Positions 1 to 5,396 of a stretch of DNA of 8,160 nucleotides are shown here, piece by piece. The DNA is from Rhodobacterales bacterium (lineage in GTDB: Bacteria > Pseudomonadota > Alphaproteobacteria > Rhodobacterales > Rhodobacteraceae). The translations under genes were made by a program, and so were the position numbers. The first letter of the stretch is position 1, and each line of letters opens with the position of its first letter. The stretch lies in NCBI GenBank assembly GCA_013298485.1, contig JAAFHS010000085.1, forward strand, positions 1-8,160, read 5' to 3'. Below the pieces are notes generated by a model that was not told where the DNA came from, did no database searches, and saw only the letters and a program-made list of their open reading frames with translations.

Positions 1-450
1 AGCACACCCCTCTGGTCCCGCCTCGCCGCCCGTTACGGCGCAAAACGCAGCCTGATGGCCGGCATGGTCCTGGCCATCCTGGCCTTCATCTGGTCCGCCA
101 CCCTCGGCCCCGGCGATACCGCCGCCTTCGGCATCATCTGTGCCGCCTCGGGTGCCGCACTCGGGGCCGATATGACGCTGCTGCCTGCCATCTTTGCCCG
201 CCGCATGGCCGCCATCGGCAAGGGCGGCGAGGCATCCGCCTTCGGTCTGTGGTCCTTTGTCTCCAAACTCTCACTCGCCCTTGCCGCCGCCACATTGCTG
301 CCTATCCTGCAGGCGAACGGCTTTACCGCCACGGGCCCAAATCCCGCCCGCGCCATCCTGACCCTGTCGCTTCTCTATGCCTTTCTGCCCTGCGCCCTGA
401 AACTTGCCGCCATCACGCTGATGGCCCGCACTGAAATCCCCGAGGTCTGA
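1..450 (+). CDS. MFS transporter, GPH/MFS_2-like, C-terminal part (5' end outside window)
   Basis: This is the end of an integral inner-membrane transporter. The frame is open from the first base and 149 residues are visible. They form about four hydrophobic helices, roughly residues 19-38, 41-65, 80-105 and 118-140, which fits helices 9-12 of a 12-helix carrier. A basic loop before the first visible helix (RLAARYGAKRS) is like the cytoplasmic loops of major facilitator proteins. The stretch GADMTLLPAIFARRMA is typical of the melibiose-carrier-like (GPH/MFS_2) branch. The substrate cannot be read from the sequence. The stop lies 4 bases before the DUF3833 start, so the two genes are almost certainly co-transcribed. 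In Rhodobacter a similar carrier sits between a cyclopropane-fatty-acid-synthase-like gene and a DUF3833 gene; this is recalled, not searched. The MFS call is fairly sure, the subfamily less so. Confidence 0.8.
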   Translation, partial: STPLWSRLAARYGAKRSLMAGMVLAILAFIWSATLGPGDTAAFGIICAASGAALGADMTLLPAIFARRMAAIGKGGEASAFGLWSFVSKLSLALAAATLLPILQANGFTATGPNPARAILTLSLLYAFLPCALKLAAITLMARTEIPEV

Positions 451-454
451 ACGC

Positions 455-1015
455 ATGTCCGTTGCCCTGTCGCTGCTTCTTGGTGCAATCATCGCCCTCT
501 GCCTCGTCATCCTGACCAAACGCATCCTCGGCTTCCGCGCCCAGCATCCCGATGATCTGGGTAAAAGCGGCCCCCTGTTCGATCTGCGCCAGCAGCTGAG
601 CGGCCCGATCCTGTGCGAAGGTCTGATCTATGGCCCGACGGGCCGCGTCACTTCGCGCTTTGTCGCGCATATGGATGGATCCTGGGAGGGCAATACCGGC
701 ACGTTGAAAGAACGCTTTCACTATGACAGCGGCACGGTGCAGGACCGCGTCTGGACCCTGCACCTGAACGCCGATGGCCATATCCGCGCCGAGGCCCCCG
801 ATGTCGTCGGTGCAGGCTCCGGTCGCGCCAAAGGGGCCGCCGTGATGATGACCTACCGCATCCGCCTGACACCCGAGGCCGGGGGGCATGTGCTGAACGT
901 GACCGACTGGATGTATCTGATGGAAAATGGCACGATCATGAACCGCAGCCAGTTCACCAAATTCGGCATCACCGTGGCCGAACTGGTCGCCACAATGCGC
1001 AAGGTGCCCGGATGA
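455..1015 (+). CDS. DUF3833 family protein, membrane-anchored
   Basis: A 186-residue protein of unknown biochemical function. Residues 3-21 form one hydrophobic helix with no lipobox, followed by basic residues (TKR), so it is probably an N-terminal anchor. The rest looks like a compact beta-rich domain: CEGLIYGPTGRVTSRF at 54-69, DGSWEGNTGTLKERFHYDSG at 74-93, and YRIRLTP, DWMYLMENG and RSQFTKFG towards the end. This pattern of a glycine turn, RF, and a final N-x-S-x-x-T-K-F-G segment matches my memory of DUF3833 proteins, which accompany cyclopropane-fatty-acid-synthase-like enzymes, DUF1365 proteins and short-chain dehydrogenases in stress-inducible clusters. It starts 4 bases after the transporter stop and ends 10 bases before the dehydrogenase start, so it belongs to one operon. 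A role in lipid or envelope modification is inferred only from the neighbours. Confidence 0.78.
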   Translation: MSVALSLLLGAIIALCLVILTKRILGFRAQHPDDLGKSGPLFDLRQQLSGPILCEGLIYGPTGRVTSRFVAHMDGSWEGNTGTLKERFHYDSGTVQDRVWTLHLNADGHIRAEAPDVVGAGSGRAKGAAVMMTYRIRLTPEAGGHVLNVTDWMYLMENGTIMNRSQFTKFGITVAELVATMRKVPG

Positions 1016-1025
1016 AAGCCAGGAT

Positions 1026-1766
1026 ATGAAGGACTGGACCGGAAAACGCTATTGGCTGGTCGGTGCCAGCGAAGGGCTGGGCCTTGCCCTCGCACAGATG
1101 ATGAGCCGCGCAGGGGTGGAGCTGATCCTGTCCGCCCGCAGCGCGGATACGCTGGCCGGGGCTGTTGCCACCCTGCCCGGTCCGGCCCGCGCCCTGCCCG
1201 TGGATGTCGCCGATAGCGCCTCGGTCACTGCCGCCGCGGCCACCCTTGGCCGCATTGACGGCGTGGTCTTCCTTGCAGGCGTCTACTGGCCCACCACGGC
1301 GCAGGCCTGGAACGCCGAACAGGTGGAGGCGATGTGCAACATCAATTTCACCGGCTGCGCCCGCGTGATCGGGGCGGTGATGCCGCAACTTGTGGCCCAA
1401 GGGCATGGCCAAGTCGTCATCACCGGCTCGCTGTCGGGCTTTCGCGGCCTGCCCGGTGCCATCGGCTATGCGGCCTCCAAGGCGGGCACCATGGCGCTGG
1501 CGGAATCGCTCTATGCCGATCTGCGCGGCAGCGGCATTCAGGTGCAGGTCGCGAACCCCGGTTTCATCCGCACGCGCCTGACCGCCAAGAACGACTTCAC
1601 CATGCCCTTCCTGATGGAACCCGAAGGGGCCGCGCGCGCGATGTGGGAACACATGAACACCGACCGTTTCAAGGTCAGCTTCCCCACGGTTTTCAGCTGG
1701 CTGTTCAGGCTGTCACAATTCCTGCCGGACTGGGCCTATTACCGGCTGTTCGCCCCAAAGAAATAG
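1026..1766 (+). CDS. Short-chain dehydrogenase/reductase (SDR) family oxidoreductase
   Basis: A 246-residue NAD(P)-dependent oxidoreductase of the classical SDR type, cytoplasmic, substrate unknown. The Rossmann glycine motif is GASEGLG at 13-19, with Val in place of the usual leading Thr. An acidic VDVAD lies at 59-63 and an LAG variant of the NNAG motif at 83-85. The catalytic set is visible: Asn in NINFTG (105-110), Ser135 or Ser137 in ITGSLSG, then Tyr148 and Lys152 in YAASK. A PG motif follows at 178-179. The length is normal for the family. The C-terminal 35 residues are aromatic and hydrophobic (WLFRLSQFLPDWAYYRLF), which may help it sit at the membrane. The chosen ATG follows an AGGAT ribosome site placed just after the DUF3833 stop. 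As last gene of the MFS-DUF3833-SDR run, it probably acts on a lipid-derived substrate; that part is inference. Confidence 0.92.
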   Translation: MKDWTGKRYWLVGASEGLGLALAQMMSRAGVELILSARSADTLAGAVATLPGPARALPVDVADSASVTAAAATLGRIDGVVFLAGVYWPTTAQAWNAEQVEAMCNINFTGCARVIGAVMPQLVAQGHGQVVITGSLSGFRGLPGAIGYAASKAGTMALAESLYADLRGSGIQVQVANPGFIRTRLTAKNDFTMPFLMEPEGAARAMWEHMNTDRFKVSFPTVFSWLFRLSQFLPDWAYYRLFAPKK

Positions 1767-1810
1767 CACAAAACCTGCATCTTCCTCTCTGTCCCAATAT
1801 CCCACGGGTT

Positions 1811-1849
1811 AGACAGTGGTTTCGCCATTGGTTCAAGAAACCACTGTCT
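1811..1849. terminator. 13-bp perfect inverted repeat in convergent gap
   Basis: The arm AGACAGTGGTTTC at 1811-1823 is the exact reverse complement of 1837-1849, with a 13-base loop between. It begins 44 bases after the dehydrogenase stop and lies between convergent genes, so a transcription-ending or mRNA-3'-protecting role is the simplest reading. No T-run follows on either strand, so it is not a textbook intrinsic terminator. It could equally be a copy of a dispersed palindromic repeat. Confidence 0.5.
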
Positions 1850-1851
1850 TG

Positions 1852-1868
1852 GGGGGTGTGAAACCCCC
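1852..1868. terminator. Short G/C hairpin next to the 13-bp repeat
   Basis: GGGGGT at 1852-1857 pairs with ACCCCC at 1863-1868 around a 5-base loop (GTGAA). It starts 2 bases after the larger inverted repeat ends, so on the plus strand the two would form stacked stems after the SDR gene. There is no T-run after it. A terminator role is inferred from position only. Confidence 0.35.
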
Positions 1869-1894
1869 GGCCTTTGCCCAAAGCACCGCCCAAA

Positions 1895-1911
1895 AATTTT
1901 CGCCGAAAATT
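1895..1911 (-). terminator. AT-rich hairpin just after rsmB, likely terminator
   Basis: AATTTTC (1895-1901) and GAAAATT (1905-1911) form a perfect 7-bp stem with a 3-base loop. Read on the minus strand, the stem starts one base after the rsmB stop codon and is followed by three more Ts, giving an unbroken run of five Ts that begins inside the stem. This is the only intrinsic-terminator-like structure of the gap that has a U-tract. The stem is A/T-rich and therefore weak. Confidence 0.45.
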
Positions 1912-1912
1912 C

Positions 1913-3151
1913 TTACGCCCGCACCAGCCGCACCATGAAGAACCCGTCCATCCCGCCCCAGTAATCCGGGCGCAGCCGCAATCCGCCATCCGGCGTAATC
2001 CAGGCGGGCGCCACCCACCGCATGTCCGGCCGCTCCACCCGCAGCCCCGGATGCCGCGCCAGAACGCCCGTCAATTGCGCCTCGCCTTCATCCGGCAGCA
2101 AGGAGCAGGTGCAGAAGACCAGCCGCCCCCCCGGTTTCAGCCATCCTAAAGCCCGGTCCAGAAGGGCCGCCTGAAGGGTCACCAGTCCCGCCAGTTCCGA
2201 TCCGTCCTTGACGAACGGCAACTCAGGATGCCGCCGGATCGTGCCCGTGGCTGAACAGGGCGCATCCAGCAGGATCGCATCAAACGCCGCCTCCGGTTCC
2301 CATTGCAGCGCATCCGCGACGACCAGCCGCGCCTGCAGTCCCGTGCGCGCCAGATTTTCCGCCACCCGCCCCATGCGCGGGCCCGAGATATCCAGTGCCG
2401 TCACCTCCGCCCCGGCGCGCGCCAGCTGCATCGTCTTGCCACCCGGGGCGGCGCAGATATCCAGCACCCGCTCGCCCACATGCGGGGCCAGCAGCGGCAC
2501 CGCCATGGCCGCCGCCGCATCCTGCACCCACCAGTCGCCCGTGGCATAGCCGGGCAGCCCCGTCACCTGGCCCCCACCCTGCAGCCGCATCGATCCGCTG
2601 GCCAGCACCGCCCCCTCCGGTGCCACTCCGCCCGGCTTGACCGTGATATCCAGCGGCGGGACGGCGGCATGCACCGCCTCGATCGCCGCCACGGCCTCGC
2701 GCCCGTAGGCATGCACCATGGGCTGCCTGATCCAGCGTGGCAGCTTCTGCACCGCCGCCCCGGCCAGCGGATCCTGGCCCAGTTTGCGCAGCACGGCATT
2801 CACCAGCCCCGTCAGATGCGCCGTGCGCTTGCCCGTGCGCACGATCTCGACCGCAGCATTGACCACGCCATGTGCGGCAGCCCCACCCGCGATTTCCACG
2901 ACCGCCACCCGCAGCACATTGACCACCGTCAGGGGGGGCACACGCCGCAGATGCGGCGAGATCACCTGATCCACGCCCTCCATCGCCCGCAGCACCGTCA
3001 TGGCCAGCCGCATTGCCCGCGCCCGGTCGGCCGGGGCCACGCCCGCCAGCAGATCATCGACGCCTGCCAGCATCCGCCCCGCCCCCAGAACCGCATCCAG
3101 CAGCGCCACTGCCGCGCTGCGTGCAGCTATCCCTTCCGCCATGCGTGTCAT
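1913..3151 (-). CDS. rsmB: 16S rRNA (cytosine(967)-C(5))-methyltransferase RsmB
   Basis: A 412-residue enzyme that transfers a methyl group from S-adenosylmethionine to C967 of 16S rRNA during 30S assembly. The N-terminal 130 residues or so form the NusB-like RNA-binding helical domain, including GVVNAAVEIVR and LVNAVLRKL. The methyltransferase domain follows: the SAM-binding motif DICAAPGGKT at 231-240, acidic LDIS at 253-256, DAPCSATGT at 296-304 holding the assisting Cys299, and TCSLLPDEGE at 348-357 holding the catalytic Cys349. It ends in the usual GMDGFFMVRL. The frame is open upstream of 3151, but those 49 residues are unlike RsmB and would run through the divergent DUF1674 start. The ATG at 3151 has a weak GGGG ribosome site; a second ATG at 3142 is possible. 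DUF1674 as divergent neighbour is, as I recall, common in this order. Confidence 0.95.
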   Translation of the reverse strand: MTRMAEGIAARSAAVALLDAVLGAGRMLAGVDDLLAGVAPADRARAMRLAMTVLRAMEGVDQVISPHLRRVPPLTVVNVLRVAVVEIAGGAAAHGVVNAAVEIVRTGKRTAHLTGLVNAVLRKLGQDPLAGAAVQKLPRWIRQPMVHAYGREAVAAIEAVHAAVPPLDITVKPGGVAPEGAVLASGSMRLQGGGQVTGLPGYATGDWWVQDAAAAMAVPLLAPHVGERVLDICAAPGGKTMQLARAGAEVTALDISGPRMGRVAENLARTGLQARLVVADALQWEPEAAFDAILLDAPCSATGTIRRHPELPFVKDGSELAGLVTLQAALLDRALGWLKPGGRLVFCTCSLLPDEGEAQLTGVLARHPGLRVERPDMRWVAPAWITPDGGLRLRPDYWGGMDGFFMVRLVRA

Positions 3152-3155
3152 CCCC

Positions 3156-3182
3156 GACTTGTCCAGTCCCAGACTTGTCCAG
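3156..3182. repeat. 11-bp direct repeat in the rsmB/DUF1674 promoter region
   Basis: GACTTGTCCAG occurs at 3156-3166 and again, without mismatch, at 3172-3182. The start-to-start distance is 16 bases, about one and a half helix turns. Both copies fall within the 80-base gap between the two divergent start codons, directly before the rsmB ATG. The second copy contains the TTGTCC proposed here as the -35 element for the DUF1674 gene. A regulator site is possible, and so is a chance tandem duplication. Confidence 0.45.
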
Positions 3183-3202
3183 GCCCCGTTCCGCCGTATA
3201 TC
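3175..3202 (+). promoter_or_regulatory. Candidate sigma-70-type promoter for the DUF1674 gene
   Basis: TTGTCC (3175-3180) and TATATC (3197-3202) are spaced by 16 bases and would start transcription about 20-25 bases before the DUF1674 ATG at 3232. On the opposite strand TTGTGG (3221-3216) and TATACG (3200-3195), spaced 15, could serve rsmB. The two promoters would then share the TATA core. Both are matched by eye and only suggestive. Confidence 0.3.
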
Positions 3203-3231
3203 AGGGATAGACCCCCCACAAGGCATGCCTG

Positions 3232-3411
3232 ATGACCGATGATCCCGCCCCGCCCCTGCCGCCCGCAGCCATCCGTGCGCTGGCCGAGGCTGAGGCACGG
3301 CGCAACGCCGTGAAAGTCCCGCCCCCGGCCCCCGAACTTGGCGGCCGCAACGGGCCGGAGCCTGTGCGCTATGGCGACTGGGAGCGGAAGGGAATTGCCA
3401 TTGATTTCTGA
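3232..3411 (+). CDS. DUF1674 / SDHAF4-like small protein
   Basis: A 59-residue protein, short enough to be lost by common length cut-offs. The first 35 residues are Pro/Ala-rich and helical with charged residues, including an EAEARR stretch (20-25). The C-terminal block is the family signature: GGRNGPEPVRYGDWERKG at 37-54, ending IAIDF. The same arrangement (GGR-GPEPTRYGDWE-KG-A-DF) marks DUF1674 proteins, the family of mitochondrial SDHAF4, a chaperone that helps the flavinylated succinate dehydrogenase subunit mature. A like role in this bacterium is inferred from the family. The ATG follows an AAGG ribosome site at good spacing. It diverges from rsmB. The GC-rich codon use is like its neighbours, and nothing looks broken. 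Confidence 0.9.
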   Translation: MTDDPAPPLPPAAIRALAEAEARRNAVKVPPPAPELGGRNGPEPVRYGDWERKGIAIDF

Positions 3412-3442
3412 TGCTTAGGCAGTCAGTGCCGTCCCCTACCTA

Positions 3443-3504
3443 AAAGGTTAACGCACCCCTGCCTTGTTATCCTTCAAAATCAATAGGTTGCGTCAAAGGT
3501 TAAC
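3443..3504. repeat. Two direct copies of AAAGGTTAAC
   Basis: AAAGGTTAAC is found at 3443-3452 and 3495-3504, exact and 52 bases apart, about five helix turns. On the minus strand each reads GTTAACCTTT, which contains TTAACC, the half-site sequence reported for the alphaproteobacterial cell-cycle regulator CtrA. A full two-half-site CtrA box with usual spacing is not seen, so the assignment to CtrA is weak. Confidence 0.4.
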
Positions 3505-3566
3505 AAAATCGGGGAAAATTTCGGGCAATTTCGCATAACCACCTGATTTATATGCTCAAAACATGT

Positions 3567-3587
3567 AAATTGACAGCCGTCAATTTT
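3567..3587. terminator. 8-bp hairpin with a short T-run, possible bidirectional terminator
   Basis: AAATTGAC (3567-3574) and GTCAATTT (3579-3586) pair perfectly around a 4-base loop (AGCC). On the plus strand the stem ends in TTTT, the last T lying outside it. On the minus strand it begins 28 bases after the stop of the small secreted-protein gene and is followed by ACATGTTTTG. It could end transcripts from either side. The stem is A/T-rich and the U-tract short. Confidence 0.45.
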
Positions 3588-3614
3588 CGACAAGACCCGA
3601 CGGGCCTCCGGTTC

Positions 3615-3977
3615 TCAGCGCAGATTGAACGTCGCCTCGTCGCCCGCCCCTTTGTCGACGGTAAAGCGCATCTTCTCGTCCCCGCTCACCTCGACCAGCT
3701 GGCAGTTATAAGGGATCACCTCGCCGCTCCAGTCGATCTCGCGGCAGAAATAGCCGTCTTCCCAGGCCCAGGTCCCGCGCATGTCCCAGCCCAGCGCGGA
3801 TCCGTTGATCTGCCCGTCCGGCGTGATCTGAATGGCAATCTGGAACACACCAAGGCGCAGCTCGCGCCCCTCCAGCATCGCCAGAAATTCACCCTTGTCA
3901 CTGACCGGCACGAAATCGGCCTGCGCCGGCATCGCGCTGAACACGGCCAGCGCCGTTGCAGAAAAGAAGCGTAGCAT
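3615..3977 (-). CDS. Small secreted protein of unknown function, downstream of dapB
   Basis: A 120-residue protein with a clear Sec signal peptide: MLRFFSATALAVFSAMPAQA with likely cleavage after residue 20. The mature part of about 100 residues looks beta-rich. It has FLAMLEGREL (31-40), ITPDGQINGSALGWDMRGTW (51-70), then WAWEDGYFCREIDW and PYNCQLVE, with Cys78 and Cys92 as the only cysteines and a possible disulfide. It ends RFTVDKGAGDEATFNLR. I recall similar short exported proteins in Rhodobacterales genomes labelled 'dihydrodipicolinate reductase', probably carried over from the dapB neighbour; nothing here supports that activity. The ATG at 3977 has a GGGGAC ribosome site and starts at the signal peptide. 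An upstream in-frame ATG (3989) and a TTG (4004) are less likely. It lies 96 bases after dapB, so co-transcription is possible but not shown. Confidence 0.8.
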   Translation of the reverse strand: MLRFFSATALAVFSAMPAQADFVPVSDKGEFLAMLEGRELRLGVFQIAIQITPDGQINGSALGWDMRGTWAWEDGYFCREIDWSGEVIPYNCQLVEVSGDEKMRFTVDKGAGDEATFNLR

Positions 3978-4073
3978 GGCTGTCCCCATGGTCAGAATGG
4001 TCAAAATACGCGGCAGACGTACGACCGGATCACTTTCGCACTGCGGAACACAGACGGGTCGCGCGGCCCCGAC

Positions 4074-4883
4074 TCAGATCCCCAGCACATCCATCATGTC
4101 ATATTCGCCCGGTTTTTGCGACTGTCCCCAAAGGGCGGCCCTCAGCGCGCCGCGCGCAAAGATGGCGCGGTCGGTGGCGATGTGGCGCAGGACGATCCGT
4201 TCGCCGTCGGCGGCAAAGATCACGTCATGTTCGCCCACGATATCGCCGCCCCGGATTGATGAAAACCCGATGGAGCCGTGCTCGCGTGCATCACTGATGC
4301 CGTGCCGCCCGGCCACCATGGCATCATCCAGATCAACGCCCCGCCCCGCAGCCGCCGCCTGCCCCAGCATCAGGGCCGTCCCCGATGGCGCATCGACCTT
4401 GGCCCGGTGATGCGCCTCGACCACCTCGATATCCCAATCGGCATCCAGTGCCTGCGCCACCTTTTGCGTCAGCCGGACCAGCAGGTTCACCCCCAGCGAC
4501 ATGTTCCCCGCCCGCACGATCACCGCATGATGTGCCGCCAGCGCGATCCTGGCCAGATGGCCGGGCTCCAGCCCCGTGGTGCCGATCACATGCACGGCGC
4601 GCGCCTGTGCCGCCAGCGCCGCAAATTCCACCGATGCCGCGGGCGTGGTGAAGTCGATGACACCTTGCGCCTTTGCAAACACCTCCAGCGCGTCATCCGT
4701 GACTTTGACGCCGACGGCTGCCCCGCCCATCGCCTCGCCCACATCCTGGCCAAGCCAGGCGTGCCCTGGGCGTTCCAGGCACCCCACCAGCCGTGCTCGG
4801 CCGGATGCCGCGATCATCTTGACCAGCATCTGCCCCATCCGGCCCGATGCCCCGGTTACCACAAGTCCCGGCAAATCTGTCAT
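4074..4883 (-). CDS. dapB: 4-hydroxy-tetrahydrodipicolinate reductase DapB
   Basis: A 269-residue cytoplasmic enzyme that reduces 4-hydroxy-tetrahydrodipicolinate with NAD(P)H to tetrahydrodipicolinate, on the way to diaminopimelate (cell wall) and lysine. The nucleotide-binding loop is GASGRMGQ at 11-18, followed by IDFTTPAAS (77-85) and IGTTG (100-104). AGNMSLGVN lies at 125-133. The signature EAHHRAKVDAPSGTA spans 156-170, with His158 as the catalytic acid and Lys162 as substrate-binding residue by comparison with the E. coli enzyme (273 residues). The start at 4883 has an AGGGGAA ribosome site. A longer start at 4904 would add seven residues that lie on the inverted repeat and lack a good site. 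It is divergent from rbfA, and the gap holds the GCATCCG array. Confidence 0.97.
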   Translation of the reverse strand: MTDLPGLVVTGASGRMGQMLVKMIAASGRARLVGCLERPGHAWLGQDVGEAMGGAAVGVKVTDDALEVFAKAQGVIDFTTPAASVEFAALAAQARAVHVIGTTGLEPGHLARIALAAHHAVIVRAGNMSLGVNLLVRLTQKVAQALDADWDIEVVEAHHRAKVDAPSGTALMLGQAAAAGRGVDLDDAMVAGRHGISDAREHGSIGFSSIRGGDIVGEHDVIFAADGERIVLRHIATDRAIFARGALRAALWGQSQKPGEYDMMDVLGI

Positions 4884-4900
4884 GGCGTTCCCCTGCATGC

Positions 4901-4931
4901 GCATCCGCTTTAGCGGATGCTACCGCATCCG
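4901..4931. promoter_or_regulatory. Triple GCATCCG array (two overlapping inverted repeats) between dapB and rbfA
   Basis: GCATCCGCT (4901-4909) and AGCGGATGC (4912-4920) form a perfect 9-bp inverted repeat with a 2-base centre. A third copy, GCATCCG (4925-4931), is the reverse complement of CGGATGC at 4914-4920 across a 4-base spacer. The middle arm can therefore pair with either side. The array lies 18-48 bases before the dapB start and 49-79 before the rbfA start. It could be an operator for a dimeric regulator of either gene, or a hairpin in the dapB leader. Its function is unknown. Confidence 0.5.
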
Positions 4932-4979
4932 GAAACCCCGCCGTTGCAGCGCGCGGCAAAACCGCATAAAGCACGCGCC

Positions 4980-5396
4980 ATGGCAAAACGTTTTCAAACC
5001 CCCGGCGCGCCCGGTCAGCGGCAGTTGCGCGTGGGCGAATTGATCCGCCGCACGCTGTCGGACATGCTGAACCGTGCGGAAATTCACGACGTGGCGCTGA
5101 ATGCAATGTCGATCACGGTGGGCGAGGTGTCGCTGTCGACCGACCTGAAGGTCGCGACCGTCTATGTCATGCCCCTGATGGGCGGGGCCACGGTGGATGA
5201 GGCGATTGCAGCGCTGGCGCGCAACAAGCACGAACTGCGCCGCCGCCTGTCATCCGAACTGACCCTGAAATACGCGCCCGACCTGCGGTTCCGCGCGGAT
5301 GAGACCTATGCAAGGCTGGATGAGACGCGCCGTCTGTTCAGCAGCGATGTGGTGCAACGCGATATCGCCGCAAAGGATGACGAGGAAGAGGCATAA
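4980..5396 (+). CDS. rbfA: 30S ribosome-binding factor RbfA
   Basis: A 138-residue protein that binds the immature 30S subunit, helps 16S rRNA 5'-end maturation, and is needed for growth in the cold in E. coli. It has the single type-II KH fold of the family: RQLRVGELIRRTLSDMLNR at 14-32, the beta strand MSITVGEVSLSTDLKVATVYV at 43-63, and the helix and final strand HELRRRLSSELTLKYAPDLRF at 84-104, then DETYARLDETRRL. A short acidic tail (DDEEEA) ends the protein. The ATG at 4980 gives the start usual in relatives (MAK-RF..., then QRQLRVGE). The longer frame from 4917 is not family-like and would cover the regulatory array. The ribosome site is poor. The stop codon directly abuts the next ATG. 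Confidence 0.96.
   Translation: MAKRFQTPGAPGQRQLRVGELIRRTLSDMLNRAEIHDVALNAMSITVGEVSLSTDLKVATVYVMPLMGGATVDEAIAALARNKHELRRRLSSELTLKYAPDLRFRADETYARLDETRRLFSSDVVQRDIAAKDDEEEA

Larger units (their letters stand above)
3412..3614. other. Non-coding, AT-richer intergenic gap
   Basis: These 203 bases separate the end of the DUF1674 gene from the end of the minus-strand small gene. They are visibly richer in A and T than the flanking genes. They contain two AAAGGTTAAC copies, a TTAGG/CCTAA pair at 3416-3420 and 3439-3443 that could close a weak stem after the DUF1674 stop, and an 8-bp hairpin at 3567-3586. I see no convincing ORF; open frames here are overhangs of antisense frames. Since both flanking genes end here, the gap needs only terminators, so its size is not fully explained. 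Confidence 0.6.

Noticed and set aside
969..1652. 227-codon minus-strand open frame opposite the SDR gene
   Set aside because: The SDR frame has a full motif set. The opposite product is Gly/Ala/His/Arg-rich with no recognisable domain.
2303..3232. 309-codon plus-strand open frame opposite rsmB
   Set aside because: It lies wholly antisense to a gene with all RsmB motifs. Its product is Arg/His/Pro-rich low-complexity sequence, as expected from a GC-rich shadow frame.
3152..3298. 49-residue N-terminal extension of RsmB to a start at 3298
   Set aside because: The added residues are unlike RsmB, have no good ribosome site, and would overlap the divergent DUF1674 coding start and its promoter region.
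3410..3442. 10-codon ORF starting in a TGATG overlap with the DUF1674 stop
   Set aside because: It is very short with no ribosome site of its own and no sign of conservation. The TGATG could easily be chance.
3412..3614. Replication origin, given AT-richness, TTAACC sites and a TTATCC at 3467-3472
   Set aside because: Only one partial DnaA-box-like match is present, and the neighbours are not the genes usually found at alphaproteobacterial origins.
4953..4971. Small GCGG/CCGC hairpin and a TTGCAG/ATAAAG promoter-like pair before rbfA
   Set aside because: The stem is 4 bp, and the promoter would place the transcript start about 3 bases before the ATG. Matches this weak are expected by chance.
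4917..4979. 21-residue N-terminal extension of RbfA
   Set aside because: RbfA proteins of this group begin at about MAK-RF before QRQLRVGE. The extension is Pro-rich and lies on the intergenic inverted-repeat array.
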